Assembly (NCBI RefSeq): GCF_003970925.1
Contig: NZ_RWJF01000001.1
Span: forward strand, 242,501-306,500
DNA from: Sphingomonas ginkgonis
GTDB taxonomy: Bacteria; Pseudomonadota; Alphaproteobacteria; Sphingomonadales; Sphingomonadaceae
DNA: 64,000 nucleotides
Direction: 5' to 3'
A program made the position numbers and the translations under genes. The notes beneath the pieces were generated by a model. That model did not search any database. It had not been told where the DNA came from and worked only from the letters and a program-made list of their open reading frames with translations. Below, one piece after another: positions 45,977-56,940 of the stretch. How positions within the stretch are numbered: the first letter of the stretch is position 1; each line of letters begins with the position of its first letter.

Positions 45977-48231
45977 GCGGCGGTCGCCGCCGCCAGCACC
46001 GCCAGGTTGACGAGGTCGTTGGCGCTGGCGGTCATCGGCGCGATCTGCACCGGCTTCTCCATCCCCAGCAGGAACGGCCCCATCACGCTTTCCCCGCCGA
46101 GCGCGCGAAGCAGCTTGGCCGAGAGATTGGCGGACTGGAGCCCGGGCATGATCAGGATGTTGGCGGGCCCGGTGAGCCGGCTGAATGGATAGTAGCGCCG
46201 TTGCGAGTCATGGCTGAGCGCCACGTCGGCCGCCATTTCGCCCTCATATTCGAAGTCGACGCTCATCGTGTCGAGCAGCCGCACCGCATCGCGCAGGTTG
46301 GCGACATAGGCGCCCGGCGGATTGCCGAAGGTCGTGTAGCTGACGAAGGCGACCCGCGGCTCCAGGCCCATCCGCCGCGCGAAGGCGGCGGTGCGGACCG
46401 CGATCGCCGCCAGCTGCTGCGCGTCCGGCCGCTCGTTGACCGCAGTGTCGGCGATCATCACCGTCTCGTGCTGGCCGACGATGATGTTGACCCCGAACGG
46501 CTCGGCGTCGCTCTCGCGGCCGATCACCGTCCGCACCTGGCTCAGCGACTGGCTGTAGGGGCGGGTGGTGCCGGTGATCATCGCGTCCGCCTCGCCCAGC
46601 TGGAGCATCGCGGCGGCGAAGAAGTTGCGGTCCTGGTTGACCAGCCGCTCGACCTCGCGCCGGAGATGCCCGCGGCGCTGGAGCTTGGCGTAGATGTGGT
46701 CGACCGCGCGCCCGACCAGCGGCGAGTTGCGGCTGTTGAGCACTTCATATTCGCTCGGGTCGTCGACCCCCAGCTCGCGCAGCAGGTCGTAGACGTCCTC
46801 GCGCCCGACCAGCACCGGCGTTCCGTAGCCGCCCTCCTTGAAGGCGATTGCGGCGCGCAGCACGTTGGGCTCCTCGCCTTCCGCGAACAGCACCCGCTTG
46901 GGGTTCGCCCGCGCCGCCTGGTAGGCCATCGACAGCACCGACAGAGTCGGGTTCAGCCGCGCCCGCAGCGCCTGGCGGTAGAAGGCCATGTTCTCGATCG
47001 GCCGCTGCGCCACGCCCGAGCGCATCGCCGCCTCGGCCACCGCCGCCGGGACGATCTCGAGCAGGCGCGGATCGAACGGCGCCGGGATGATGTAGTCTGC
47101 GCCGAACTTCTGCGCCCGCCCGCCATAGGCCGCCGCGACTTCCTCCGGCACCGGCTCGCGCGCCAGCTCGGCCAGCGCCTGCGCCGCCGCGATCTTCATC
47201 TCGTCGTTGATCGCGGTCGCCCGCACGTCGAGCGCGCCGCGGAAGATGAAGGGGAAACCCAGCACATTGTTGACCTGGTTCGGATAGTCCGACCGCCCCG
47301 TAGCGACGATCGCGTCCGGCCGCGCCGCCTTGGCGTCGGGCGGCGTGATCTCGGGGTCGGGGTTGGCCATCGCGAAGATGATCGGCTGGGGCGCCATGTG
47401 CCGCACCATCTCGGGCTTGAGCGCGCCCGCCGCGGACAGGCCGAGGAACACGTCAGCGCCCTCCAGCGCATCGGTCAGCGAGCGCCGGTCGGTCACCACC
47501 GCGTGCGCCGACTTCCACTGGTCGAGGTCGGTCCGGCCCTGGTAGATGACCCCCGAGCGGTCGCACATGATGACATGGTCGGCGCGGACGCCCATCGCCT
47601 TGATCAACTCGGTGCAGGCGATCGCCGCCGCGCCGGCGCCGTTCACCACCACCTTTGTGTCCTCCAGCTTGCGATGGGTCAGCAGGCAGGCGTTGATCAG
47701 CCCCGCCGCGGTGATGATCGCGGTGCCGTGCTGGTCGTCATGGAACACCGGGATATTCATCCGCTCGCGCAATTCCTGCTCGATCACGAAGCAGTCGGGC
47801 GCGGCGATGTCCTCGAGATTGATCCCGCCAAAGCTCGGCTCGAGCAGCGCGACCGCCTCGATGAAGGCGCGCGGGTCCTCCGTGGCGACTTCCAGGTCGA
47901 TCGAGTCGACGTCGGCGAAGCGCTTGAACAGCACCGCCTTGCCTTCCATCACCGGCTTGGAGGCCAGCGCACCCAGGTTGCCGAGCCCGAGGATAGCGGT
48001 ACCATTGGAGATCACGGCAACGAGATTGCCCTTGGCCGTGAAATCATAAGCGCACTGCGCATTCTCGGCGATCGCGCGGACCGGGACGGCAACCCCCGGA
48101 GAATAGGCAAGGCTAAGGTCGCGCTGGGTCGCCATCGGCTTGGAGGCGACGATCTCGATCTTGCCGGGCCGGCCGCGCGCGTGGAAATCGAGCGCTTCGG
48201 CCTCGGAGAATTTGACGTTGCTTTCGGACAT
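45973..48231 (-). CDS. maeB: NADP-dependent malic enzyme with phosphotransacetylase-like domain
   Basis: 752 residues. N-terminal malic enzyme half (to about 430): [64 protein letters not shown]-terminal phosphate acetyltransferase-like half ([29 protein letters not shown]) is thought to be regulatory. Makes pyruvate and NADPH from malate. Divergent from mutS with a 117-base gap. Confidence 0.96.
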   Translation of the reverse strand: MSESNVKFSEAEALDFHARGRPGKIEIVASKPMATQRDLSLAYSPGVAVPVRAIAENAQCAYDFTAKGNLVAVISNGTAILGLGNLGALASKPVMEGKAVLFKRFADVDSIDLEVATEDPRAFIEAVALLEPSFGGINLEDIAAPDCFVIEQELRERMNIPVFHDDQHGTAIITAAGLINACLLTHRKLEDTKVVVNGAGAAAIACTELIKAMGVRADHVIMCDRSGVIYQGRTDLDQWKSAHAVVTDRRSLTDALEGADVFLGLSAAGALKPEMVRHMAPQPIIFAMANPDPEITPPDAKAARPDAIVATGRSDYPNQVNNVLGFPFIFRGALDVRATAINDEMKIAAAQALAELAREPVPEEVAAAYGGRAQKFGADYIIPAPFDPRLLEIVPAAVAEAAMRSGVAQRPIENMAFYRQALRARLNPTLSVLSMAYQAARANPKRVLFAEGEEPNVLRAAIAFKEGGYGTPVLVGREDVYDLLRELGVDDPSEYEVLNSRNSPLVGRAVDHIYAKLQRRGHLRREVERLVNQDRNFFAAAMLQLGEADAMITGTTRPYSQSLSQVRTVIGRESDAEPFGVNIIVGQHETVMIADTAVNERPDAQQLAAIAVRTAAFARRMGLEPRVAFVSYTTFGNPPGAYVANLRDAVRLLDTMSVDFEYEGEMAADVALSHDSQRRYYPFSRLTGPANILIMPGLQSANLSAKLLRALGGESVMGPFLLGMEKPVQIAPMTASANDLVNLAVLAAATAA

Positions 48232-48348
48232 GGGCTCGGGAGTTACACGCCGCCTCCTCTGACGTCACCCCCGAGATGGAACCGATCTTTCCACAGTTAT
48301 CGAGGGAAGATGCTTCGCGCGCCCGCCGCGCCCCGCTAGTCAAGCGCC

Positions 48349-50943
48349 ATGGCCCGTGCCGACGCCCCGACCCCGATGATGGAGCAATACCACCGCCTCA
48401 AGGCCGAGGCGGCCGATGCGCTGCTCTTCTATCGGATGGGCGACTTCTTCGAGCTGTTCTTCGACGACGCGCGGATCGCCGCCGCCTGCCTCGACATTGC
48501 GCTCACGCGGCGGGGCGAGAATGCCGGCGAACCCATCCCGATGTGCGGAGTGCCGGTCCATTCGGCCGAAGCCTATCTCGCCCGGCTGATCCGCGCCGGC
48601 CATCGCGTCGCCATCGCCGAGCAGACCGAGAGCCCGGCCGAAGCTCGCAGGGCGCGCGGGTCCAAGGCGCTGGTCGATCGCGCGATCATCCGGCTGGTCA
48701 CCCCGGGCACGCTGACCGAGGAGACGCTGCTCGACGGCGGCTCGGCAAACTGGCTTGCCGCGCTCGGCCGCGCCGGGGAGGAATGGGCGATCGCCGCGGC
48801 GGATATCTCCACCGGCCGCTTCGAGCTGGTCGCCTGCGGTCCCGGCGAGCTGGCCGCCGAGCTGGCCAGACTTGCTCCCGCCGAGACGATCGCCGACGGC
48901 GACGTTCCGGGCGTTCGCACCAGCGCCGGCAAGGGCGGGTTCGACAGCCTTGCCGGGGAGCGCGCGCTCAAGGCCCGCTTCGGCGTCGCCACGCTCGACG
49001 GCTTCGGCGAACTCGGCCGCGCCGAGCTGGCGGCGGCGGGCGGGCTGCTCGCCTATCTCGACGCGACCCAGAAGGAAGCAACCGCCTTCCTCGCCGCGCC
49101 GCGCCGGGTCGCCCGCGCCGAGCACCTGCTGATCGATGCCGCGACCCGTACCAGCCTCGAGATCAACCGTACCGCCGACGGCCAGCTCGCCGGGTCGCTG
49201 CTCGGCGAGATCGACCGCTGCGTCACCGCCGCCGGTCGGCGCCGCCTCGCCGGCGACCTCGCCGCTCCGCTGACGTCGCGCGGCGCGATCGAGGGTCGGC
49301 TCGCGTTGGTGCAGTTCTTCCACGAGGACCAGCTTCGCCGAACGCGAGTTCGCGAGGCGCTCCGCGCGCTTCCCGACCTCGGCCGCGCCATGGGCCGACT
49401 GGTCGCGGGCCGCGGCTCGCCACGCGATCTGGCGATGGTCCGCGACGGCCTCGCCGGCGCCGCCGCGCTCAAGGCCGAGCTCGAGTGCGAGCTGACCTGC
49501 CCGCCATTGCTGCTGTCCCTCCTTCCCTCGCTTGCCGGGCACGAGGCGCTGGTCGCCGGGCTGCAGGCGGCGCTCGTCGCCTCCCCGCCGATAGACGCGG
49601 CGAAGGGCGGCTATATCGCGGAAGGCTATGACGCCGAGCTCGACCGGCTTCGTCTCGCCTCGTCCGACGGGCGCCGCGCGATCGCGGCGCTTGAGGCGCG
49701 CTACCGCGAGGCGACCGGGATCGGCACGCTGCGAATCCGCCACAACGCGGTGCTCGGCTATCATGTCGAGGTGAACGCCAGGCAGGCCGAGCGGCTGATG
49801 CAGCCCGACAGCGGCTTCACCCATCGCCAGACGCTGGCAGGCGCGGTCCGCTTCAATTCGCCCGACCTGCACGAGGAAGCGAGCCGGGTAATCGAGGCGG
49901 GCGCCCACGCGCTCGCCGCCGAAGCCGCGCATGCCGCCGAGCTGACCGCCCGCTGCGTCGCCGCTGCCGCCACGATCGATCGCACCGCCGAGGCGATCGC
50001 CCGGATCGACGTCGCCGCCGCCCTCGCCGAGCGCGCCGCGGAGGGCGGCTGGATTCTGCCCGAACTCGCCGACGAGCCCTGCCTCGAGATCGTGGGAGGC
50101 CGCCACCCGGTGGTCGAAAGCGCGCTCGCCCGGTCCGGCGACCGCTTCATCGCCAACGACTGCACCCTGTCCGCAAGCGACCGTCTATGGCTAATCACCG
50201 GCCCGAACATGGGCGGCAAGTCGACTTTCCTACGTCAGGCCGCGCTGATCGCGCTGCTTGCCCAGGCCGGCAGCTATGTCCCGGCGACGAGTGCGCGGCT
50301 GGGAATTGTGGACCGGCTGTTCAGCCGGGTCGGGGCCAGCGACAATCTCGCGCGCGGCCGCTCGACCTTCATGGTCGAAATGGTCGAGACCGCCGCCATC
50401 CTTGCCCAGGCCACCCCGCACAGCCTCGTCATCCTCGACGAGATCGGCCGCGGCACCTCGACCTACGACGGGCTGGCGATCGCCTGGGCGGTGGTCGAGG
50501 CGATGCACGCGGCGCGCTGCCGGACCCTGTTCGCCACCCACTATCACGAGCTCACCCGGCTTGCCGACAAGCTCGACGCCCTGTCGCTCCACCATGTCCG
50601 CGCGCGCGAGTGGAAGGGCGACCTCGTCCTTCTCCACGAGGTGGCGGAAGGCCCGGCGGACCGCAGCTACGGCATTGCCGTCGCTAGGCTAGCCGGGATG
50701 CCGCCCGCGGTCGTCGCGCGGGCTAAGGCGGTACTCGCCAAACTAGAGGCGGGTCGCGACGCGACCGGCGGGATCGCTGCCGGGCTCGTCGACCTGCCCC
50801 TCTTTGCCGCACTGGGGAGCGAGCCCGAGCCGCCCGCGGACCCGCTGCTCGACAGCCTTGCCGCGCTCGATCCCGACGCGCTCAGCCCGCGTGAAGCGCT
50901 CGACGCGCTCTACCTGCTGAAACGGCTCGCCGCGGAGCGGTGA
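48349..50943 (+). CDS. mutS: DNA mismatch repair protein MutS
   Basis: 864 residues. Mismatch-binding motif in domain I (FYRMGDFFELFFDDA), connector and lever domains, then ABC-type ATPase with Walker A GPNMGGKSTFLRQ at about 618, Q-loop/Walker B DEIGRGTSTYDGLAIAW and FATHYHELTRL. MutL is not in the window. Followed by glnD after 45 bases, a common alphaproteobacterial pairing. Confidence 0.97.
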   Translation: MARADAPTPMMEQYHRLKAEAADALLFYRMGDFFELFFDDARIAAACLDIALTRRGENAGEPIPMCGVPVHSAEAYLARLIRAGHRVAIAEQTESPAEARRARGSKALVDRAIIRLVTPGTLTEETLLDGGSANWLAALGRAGEEWAIAAADISTGRFELVACGPGELAAELARLAPAETIADGDVPGVRTSAGKGGFDSLAGERALKARFGVATLDGFGELGRAELAAAGGLLAYLDATQKEATAFLAAPRRVARAEHLLIDAATRTSLEINRTADGQLAGSLLGEIDRCVTAAGRRRLAGDLAAPLTSRGAIEGRLALVQFFHEDQLRRTRVREALRALPDLGRAMGRLVAGRGSPRDLAMVRDGLAGAAALKAELECELTCPPLLLSLLPSLAGHEALVAGLQAALVASPPIDAAKGGYIAEGYDAELDRLRLASSDGRRAIAALEARYREATGIGTLRIRHNAVLGYHVEVNARQAERLMQPDSGFTHRQTLAGAVRFNSPDLHEEASRVIEAGAHALAAEAAHAAELTARCVAAAATIDRTAEAIARIDVAAALAERAAEGGWILPELADEPCLEIVGGRHPVVESALARSGDRFIANDCTLSASDRLWLITGPNMGGKSTFLRQAALIALLAQAGSYVPATSARLGIVDRLFSRVGASDNLARGRSTFMVEMVETAAILAQATPHSLVILDEIGRGTSTYDGLAIAWAVVEAMHAARCRTLFATHYHELTRLADKLDALSLHHVRAREWKGDLVLLHEVAEGPADRSYGIAVARLAGMPPAVVARAKAVLAKLEAGRDATGGIAAGLVDLPLFAALGSEPEPPADPLLDSLAALDPDALSPREALDALYLLKRLAAER

Positions 50944-50988
50944 AGATTTGCGCTACCTCCGCGCGGCGGGTGCGTTAACAATCCCGCC

Positions 50989-53712
50989 ATGCCGCAGCCG
51001 CGCTACGAATTGATCGAGGACAAGCGCGCGATCATCGACCGTCGCGCGATCGCCGAACAGATCGCCGCCCTTAAGGACGGGCCGACCCTCCGCAACGAAT
51101 GCTGCCGGCTGCTCGGCGAGGCACTGGCAGCCGGTCGCGCCGAGATCGGCCGGCGGATCCTCGCCGACCCCGCGCGCGGGCGGGCCCACGCCGCCGCAAC
51201 CAGCTGGATGACCGACCAGCTCGTCCGCCTCATCCATGACCTCGCGGTCGAGCGGCTGATCCCGCGCGGCAACCCGACCAAGGCGGAGCGGCTCAGCCTC
51301 GTCGCGCTCGGCGGCTACGGGCGCGGGGAGATGGCGCCGTTCAGCGACGTCGACCTCATGTTCCTGATCCCCGGTCCGCGCGCGCCCTTTTGCGAGCAGG
51401 TGATCGAGACCATCCTCTATCTCCTCTGGGACCTGAAGCTGAAGGTCGGCCAGTCGAGCCGCACCCCGGCCGAGGTCATCGCGCTGGCCAAGGGCGACAT
51501 GAGCGTCCGCACCGCCATGCTCGAGGGCCGCTTCGTATGGGGCGACCGGGCGCTCAACGAGGAAGTCGCGGTCCGCTTCCGCAAGGAGGTGGTGGCGGGC
51601 ACCACCGCCGAGTTCGTCGCCGCCAAACTTGCCGAGCGCGACGAGCGGCACCGGCGGATGGGTGACAGCCGCTATGTGGTCGAGCCCAACGTCAAGGACG
51701 GCAAGGGCGGGCTGCGCGATCTCCACACTCTCTACTGGATCGGCCAGTACATTCACCAGGTGAACTCGCCCGCCGAGCTGGTCGGGGCGGGGCTGCTGAG
51801 CCGCGAGGAGTATCGCCGGTTTGACCGTGCCGAGCGCTTCTTCTGGTCGGTGCGCTGCCTGCTCCATCTCACCGCCGGGCGCGCCGAGGAGCGACTGGGC
51901 TTCGACCATCAGCGGCAAATCTCGACGGCGATGCACTACGCTGACCGCCCGGGGAAAAGCGCAGTCGAGCGCTTCATGCATTTCTACTTCCTTCAGGCGA
52001 AGACCGTCGGCGACCTCACCGGCGTGTTCCTTGCTCACCTCGACGAGCAGATCGCGCAGAAGGGGCGGAGGTTCGGCCTACCCGCCTTCTTTCGCCGCAG
52101 CCGCAAGCTCTCGGGCTTTGTCGTCGACCGCGGGCGGCTGTCGATCCCGCGCGACGATTATTTCGCGGAGCAGCCGGCGCGGCTGGTGGAGATCTTCGCG
52201 CTGGCCGCGCGCGAGGCGATGGAGATTCATCCCACCGCGATGCGCGCCGCCGCCCGCGACGCCAAGCTGGTCGACCAGGTCCGCGACGACCCCGAGGCCA
52301 ACCGCTGCTTTCTCGCCACCCTCACCGCGCGGGTCCCGGATCTCGCGCTGCGCTGGATGAACGAGGCCGGCGTGTTCGGCCGCTTCGTTCCCGACTTCGG
52401 CCGCGTCGTCGCACAGATGCAGTTCGACATGTACCACCACTATACCGTCGACGAGCACACGATTCGCGCGGTCGGCCTGCTCGCGGCGATCGAGCGGGGC
52501 GAGCTCAGCGACGATCATCCGCTCGCGACCGCGCTGTTCCGGCAGATCGGCTCGCGGCGCGCGCTCTACGTCGCGGTCCTGCTCCACGACATCGCCAAGG
52601 GCCGCGGCGGCGACCACAGCCAGCTCGGAGCGGAAGTGGCGCTGAAGCTTTGCCCGCGGCTCGGGCTCGACCCGGCCGAGACGGAGATGGTCTCCTGGCT
52701 GGTCCGCCATCACCTGCTGATAAGCAACACGGCGTTCAAGCGCGATCTCGCCGACCCCAAGACGATCGATGATTTCGCCAATATCGTTCAGAGCATGGAG
52801 CGGCTTCGCCTGCTGCTGATGCTCACCGTGGTCGACATTCGCGCGGTTGGCCCGGGCACCTGGAACGACTGGAAGCGGCGGCTGCTCACCGCCCTGTTCG
52901 ACGCCGCCGAGGAGCGGCTCCGGCTCGGCCACAAGGAGCGCGGTCGGTCCGAGCAGGTGATGGTCAAGGTCGAGGCGCTTGGCGCCGCGATGGGCTGGAA
53001 CCGGCGCGAGCGCGACCGCTACGGCGAGCGGCTACCCGACAGCTACTGGCTCGCCGAGAGCGACGAATCGATCGTCGCCAACGCCCGCCAGGTCGCCGCG
53101 CTGGAGCCCGGCCAGATCTCGATCCTGGTCGGCAGCGGGGATGAGGGAGCAACCCTCGTCACCGTCTTCGCGCCCGACCGCGAAGGCCTCTTCTTCCGCA
53201 TCTGCGCCGGCCTCGCGTCCGCCGGCGCGAGCATCATCGACGCTCGCATCCACACGACCCGCGACGGAATGGCGCTCGACAACCTCTTGGTTCAGGACTC
53301 GCAGGGTCGCGCCTATTCCGACAAGCGGCTGCGCGGGCGGCTCGCCAAGGCGCTGGAAGGCGCGCTCGACGGACCACCCCCGCTGCTGCCGACCCGGCTG
53401 GTCGAGCCGCGCCAGGCCGCCTTCTCGGTCGCCCCCTCGGTGATCGTCGCCGAGCGCGCCTCGCGGCGGACCACGGTGGTGGAGGTCCATGCCGCCGACC
53501 GTCCTGCGCTGCTCGCCCGTTTGACCCAGGCGATCCACGAGCAGGGCCTGCTGATCCATTCGGCGCACATCTCGACATACGGCGAGCGAGCGGTCGACAC
53601 CTTCTACCTGACCCGGGGCGACCGGCAGAAGCTGCTGGCCGCGGACATCGAGGCGCTGCGCGGCGGCCTGCTCGCCGCCGCCGCCCAGCCGGAGCGGGCC
53701 GAAGCCGCCTGA
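50989..53712 (+). CDS. glnD: Bifunctional uridylyltransferase/uridylyl-removing enzyme GlnD
   Basis: 907 residues. Nucleotidyltransferase domain: VALGGYGRGEMAPFSDVDLM. HD domain: YHHYTVDEHTIRAV and LHDIAKGRGGDHSQLGAEVA. Two C-terminal ACT domains (LVTVFAPDREGLFFRICAGL and TTVVEVHAADRPALLARL) sense glutamine. Modifies PII proteins and so controls nitrogen assimilation. Starts in line with mutS. Confidence 0.96.
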   Translation: MPQPRYELIEDKRAIIDRRAIAEQIAALKDGPTLRNECCRLLGEALAAGRAEIGRRILADPARGRAHAAATSWMTDQLVRLIHDLAVERLIPRGNPTKAERLSLVALGGYGRGEMAPFSDVDLMFLIPGPRAPFCEQVIETILYLLWDLKLKVGQSSRTPAEVIALAKGDMSVRTAMLEGRFVWGDRALNEEVAVRFRKEVVAGTTAEFVAAKLAERDERHRRMGDSRYVVEPNVKDGKGGLRDLHTLYWIGQYIHQVNSPAELVGAGLLSREEYRRFDRAERFFWSVRCLLHLTAGRAEERLGFDHQRQISTAMHYADRPGKSAVERFMHFYFLQAKTVGDLTGVFLAHLDEQIAQKGRRFGLPAFFRRSRKLSGFVVDRGRLSIPRDDYFAEQPARLVEIFALAAREAMEIHPTAMRAAARDAKLVDQVRDDPEANRCFLATLTARVPDLALRWMNEAGVFGRFVPDFGRVVAQMQFDMYHHYTVDEHTIRAVGLLAAIERGELSDDHPLATALFRQIGSRRALYVAVLLHDIAKGRGGDHSQLGAEVALKLCPRLGLDPAETEMVSWLVRHHLLISNTAFKRDLADPKTIDDFANIVQSMERLRLLLMLTVVDIRAVGPGTWNDWKRRLLTALFDAAEERLRLGHKERGRSEQVMVKVEALGAAMGWNRRERDRYGERLPDSYWLAESDESIVANARQVAALEPGQISILVGSGDEGATLVTVFAPDREGLFFRICAGLASAGASIIDARIHTTRDGMALDNLLVQDSQGRAYSDKRLRGRLAKALEGALDGPPPLLPTRLVEPRQAAFSVAPSVIVAERASRRTTVVEVHAADRPALLARLTQAIHEQGLLIHSAHISTYGERAVDTFYLTRGDRQKLLAADIEALRGGLLAAAAQPERAEAA

Positions 53713-53736
53713 TTAGCCAAGCGCTACAACGGAATA

Positions 53737-53762
53737 GCCCCGCCGCATCGCCGCGACGGGGC
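53737..53762. terminator. Possible terminator after glnD
   Basis: GCCCCG / CGGGGC inverted repeat with a 14-base loop that can pair further. Located between the convergent stops at 53712 and 53792. No good T-tract. Confidence 0.4.
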
Positions 53763-53791
53763 CTCCCCTGTTGTTGGTCGTGAAGCCGGCC

Positions 53792-56779
53792 TCAGCCGCG
53801 CTCGGGCGCGGGCGGCGGCGGCGGGGGCGGTGGCGGCGGCGGCGGGGTCGGGCAGACGTCCGTCACCGCAATCACCGACCCGTCGTAGCAGGTCTGGGTC
53901 TGGACTGGCGGCGGCGGAGGCGGCGGCGGGGGAGGTGGCGGCGGCGGCGGCGCGGCCGGGCTCTCCTGCCACTTGTAGCGCAGCGTCAGCCCATAGGTGC
54001 GCGGCTCGGCCAGGAAGGCGCCATAAAGCTGCGTCGTCCGCGGGACTAGGGTCGGGAACTGGTCCGTCGCACGTTGCGTGCCGCTGCCCTGCAGCGGCGC
54101 GTCGAACGCCACCTGCTTGTAGTTGGTGTTGAGCAGGTTCTGCGCCCACAGCTCGATACCCCACTGCTGCGAGGGTCCGCGCACGCCGACGCGGGCATTC
54201 ACCACCGTGTAGGCCTTCTGGGTCTTCTCGATGTCGAGGTCCGACCCGGTGTTGAACTTCGACGAATGGCGAGCGTCGACGTAGAACAGGCCGCGCAGGC
54301 CGCTGTCGCCGATCGGCGGGGTCCAGCTCAGCGAGCCGGTCAGCACCAGCTTGGGCGCGTTGGACACCTGCCGGCCGGGCAGCTGGAACAGCGCCGGGAT
54401 GAGCGCATTGCCGCCTGCCCCGATCAGGTTGTGGCGGTACTTGGTGTCGACATAGGTGACACCGAGCGCACCGTTCACGTCCCGCATCGGCTGGAAGAAG
54501 GTTTCCACCTCGACGCCCTGCGAACGCACGCCCGGCTTGCGCTTGCCGCCGCAGGCGACTGTCGCGCCGCTGAGATCGGTGTCCGCACCGCCCAGGCTGC
54601 TGGAGCAGCTGCCGATGTTCTCGACCACGAAGTTGACGCCGTTGAAGGTGTTCAGCTGGAAATTGCTGAAATCCTCGCGGAACAGCGCGACGTTCACGTC
54701 GAGCCCGCGGCCGTTGTACTTGGCGCCGACCTCATAGGCGTCGACCAGTTCGGGCGAGAACTGGAGGGCGTTGAGGTCCACCGCGCCGAAGGTCAGGCCG
54801 GCGCGGTCGAGGTTGAACCCGCCCGCCTTGTAGCCGCGTGAATAGCTGGCGTAGGTCAGCACCTGCGGCGTGACCTTGTAGCCGAGCACCGCGGTGCCCG
54901 ACCACTTGCTCTCGGTCTTGCGGCCGCCGCTGTAGCTGCCGTTGACCGAGTTGATCGCGCACGGCGCGGCGCCAAGCGGCGTCAGCACCGACCCGGCGAG
55001 CGCAGTCGCCAGACCAGCGATCGCTGGGTTGAGCCCGCCATTCCCGGCGGGGTTGGCTGCCGCCGCCGCCGCGAGGGCGCGGAGGCGAGCGATGTTCGCC
55101 TGGTAGGTCGAGCAGACGCTGGTCGAGAAGAGGTCCGCGTTCAGCGTCTTCTTGTCATGCGTGTAGCGCACGCCGAGCGTCAGCGAGAGCTGGTCGGTGA
55201 ACTTGATGATGTTGTGCGTGAACAGCGCGTAGTTGGTGCCGTTCTGGCGGAACAGGTCGCGGGTCGTCTGGTTCGCCAGCGGCGTGTTGACGACCTGGCT
55301 GGCCACCGCGTTGACGACCAGCGGGCGCGCCGCCACGGGAATCGCCGCGAATGCCGGATTGGTCGCCAGCTGGTTGGCGAGGAAGGCCTGCGCGAACGGG
55401 TTCAGCAGGTTGTAGCCCGGGAAGGTAGCCAGCGCCGGGCTGCTCGCGCGGACCAGCGAACCGAAGAAGCGGTCCGCATCCGCGCCGGTCGACAGATTGT
55501 CGGCCAGGTTCAGCTTCTCGTCTGCGTAGTAGCCGCCGACCAGCCAGTCCAAGTGGTTGTTGAAGGCGTTGCCCTGGAGGCGGAGCTCCTGGGTGAAGGT
55601 CTTGAACTTGCTGTAGCCCGAGCCGTCGTTCGGCCGGTACAGGATGTCGAGATTGTTGAAGTCGGCATCCTGGCCGCGGATGAACTTGTTGTAGCGATAG
55701 GCGGTGATCGAGGTCAGCTCGGCCGCGCCGAAGTCCCAGACTGCCTCGGCGCTCGCGCCATAGTCCTTGACGTCGCCGCGGAAGCTGCGGCCCGGGGTCA
55801 CCGAGATCAGGCGATCGTAGGGCCGGTCGTTGATGATCGCGCCCAGCGACCGCTCGAGCGCCGCGATGCTGCTCGGCGAGGAGCCCGCCGCGGTATAGTC
55901 GCGGGTCGGCAGGTAGACGGCGGCGCAGCAGTCCTCGTTGCGCTTGGAATAGTCGCCGATGACGCGCAGCGAAAAGGCGTCGCTCGGCTTGAACAGCAGC
56001 TGCCCGCGGACCAGCCCGCGATCGCGGCCGTTGACCCGGTCGCCCGAGATCACGTCCTTGAGGAAGCCGTCGCGCTTCAGGTAGACGCCGTCCAGCCGGA
56101 AGGCGAGCGTGTCGGAGATCGGGCCGGTGATGCCCAGCTCGCCGCGCCGCATGTTGTAGTTGCCGACGTCGACCTGCGCGTTGACGCCCCAGCGGAACTG
56201 CGGCTTGGCAGTGATGATCGAGATGAGGCCGGCCGAGGCGTTGCGCCCGAACAGCGTACCCTGCGGACCGCGCAGCACCTCGATCCGATCGACCTGGCCG
56301 AGCTCGGTCAGGCCGACGCCGTTGCGGCTGCGGTAGACGCCGTCGATGAACACGGCGACCGAGCTCTCGAGGCCGGGGTTGTCACCGACCGTGCCGATGC
56401 CGCGGATGCGGGCCGTGCCCGCGCCGCCCTCGGACGAGCTCGAGCTCACCAGCAGCGACGGCGAGACCTGGGTCAGCGCGCGGATGTCGGTGGCGCCGCT
56501 GTTCTCGAGCGTCTGGTTGGTCACCGCGCTGACCGCCAGCGGAACGTCGCTCAGCGCCTCGTTGCGGCGGGTCGCGGTGACGACGATGTCGCCCTGCTGC
56601 TGCTGCGGCTGAGTCGAGTTGGCGCGGTCATCAACCGCAGCCGCCTCGGTCGTCGCGCCCTGCGTCGCCGTCGCGCCGCCCTTGTCGGTGTCGGTCGTGG
56701 TGCCGGACGTCGATTGTGCCCACGCCGGCGTCGACAGCGCCACCAGGCCTGCCGACACGAGCCATACGGATCTGCGCAT
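53792..56779 (-). CDS. TonB-dependent receptor with proline-rich C-terminal tail
   Basis: 995 residues. Signal peptide (MRRSVWLVSAGLVALSTPAWA), TonB-box-like DIVVTATRRNEALSDVP, plug with VDRIEVLRGPQGTLFGRNAS, and a barrel whose last strand RTYGLTLRYKW ends with Trp about 60 residues before the stop. The remainder is a proline-rich tail: two poly-proline runs around TQTCYDGSVIAVTDVCP. The tail would lie in the periplasm. Ligand unknown. A purine-rich ribosome site is partly paired in an upstream stem. Confidence 0.92.
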   Translation of the reverse strand: MRRSVWLVSAGLVALSTPAWAQSTSGTTTDTDKGGATATQGATTEAAAVDDRANSTQPQQQQGDIVVTATRRNEALSDVPLAVSAVTNQTLENSGATDIRALTQVSPSLLVSSSSSEGGAGTARIRGIGTVGDNPGLESSVAVFIDGVYRSRNGVGLTELGQVDRIEVLRGPQGTLFGRNASAGLISIITAKPQFRWGVNAQVDVGNYNMRRGELGITGPISDTLAFRLDGVYLKRDGFLKDVISGDRVNGRDRGLVRGQLLFKPSDAFSLRVIGDYSKRNEDCCAAVYLPTRDYTAAGSSPSSIAALERSLGAIINDRPYDRLISVTPGRSFRGDVKDYGASAEAVWDFGAAELTSITAYRYNKFIRGQDADFNNLDILYRPNDGSGYSKFKTFTQELRLQGNAFNNHLDWLVGGYYADEKLNLADNLSTGADADRFFGSLVRASSPALATFPGYNLLNPFAQAFLANQLATNPAFAAIPVAARPLVVNAVASQVVNTPLANQTTRDLFRQNGTNYALFTHNIIKFTDQLSLTLGVRYTHDKKTLNADLFSTSVCSTYQANIARLRALAAAAAANPAGNGGLNPAIAGLATALAGSVLTPLGAAPCAINSVNGSYSGGRKTESKWSGTAVLGYKVTPQVLTYASYSRGYKAGGFNLDRAGLTFGAVDLNALQFSPELVDAYEVGAKYNGRGLDVNVALFREDFSNFQLNTFNGVNFVVENIGSCSSSLGGADTDLSGATVACGGKRKPGVRSQGVEVETFFQPMRDVNGALGVTYVDTKYRHNLIGAGGNALIPALFQLPGRQVSNAPKLVLTGSLSWTPPIGDSGLRGLFYVDARHSSKFNTGSDLDIEKTQKAYTVVNARVGVRGPSQQWGIELWAQNLLNTNYKQVAFDAPLQGSGTQRATDQFPTLVPRTTQLYGAFLAEPRTYGLTLRYKWQESPAAPPPPPPPPPPPPPPPVQTQTCYDGSVIAVTDVCPTPPPPPPPPPPPPAPERG

Positions 56780-56787
56780 CTCTACCC

Positions 56788-56814
56788 CTCTCTCCAGTCT
56801 TATTTTGGAGAGAG
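56788..56814 (-). promoter_or_regulatory. 8-bp hairpin overlapping the ribosome site of the third TonB receptor
   Basis: On the mRNA, CTCTCTCC - AAAATAAGACT - GGAGAGAG ends 8 bases before the ATG. The 3' arm holds the GGAG/GAG part of the Shine-Dalgarno, leaving a GGGG remnant free. A regulatory function is inferred. Confidence 0.45.
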
Positions 56815-56940
56815 GCTAATTCAGCGCCGGGGGTAAGGAAAGCGAGCGAACCGCCAGTAAACGGCAGAAAGCCGCCGACCGATGCAGGATTACAACAACC
56901 TTGTTTCGCAGCTGCGTCATTGCCGCTACGGCAAGCGCGC

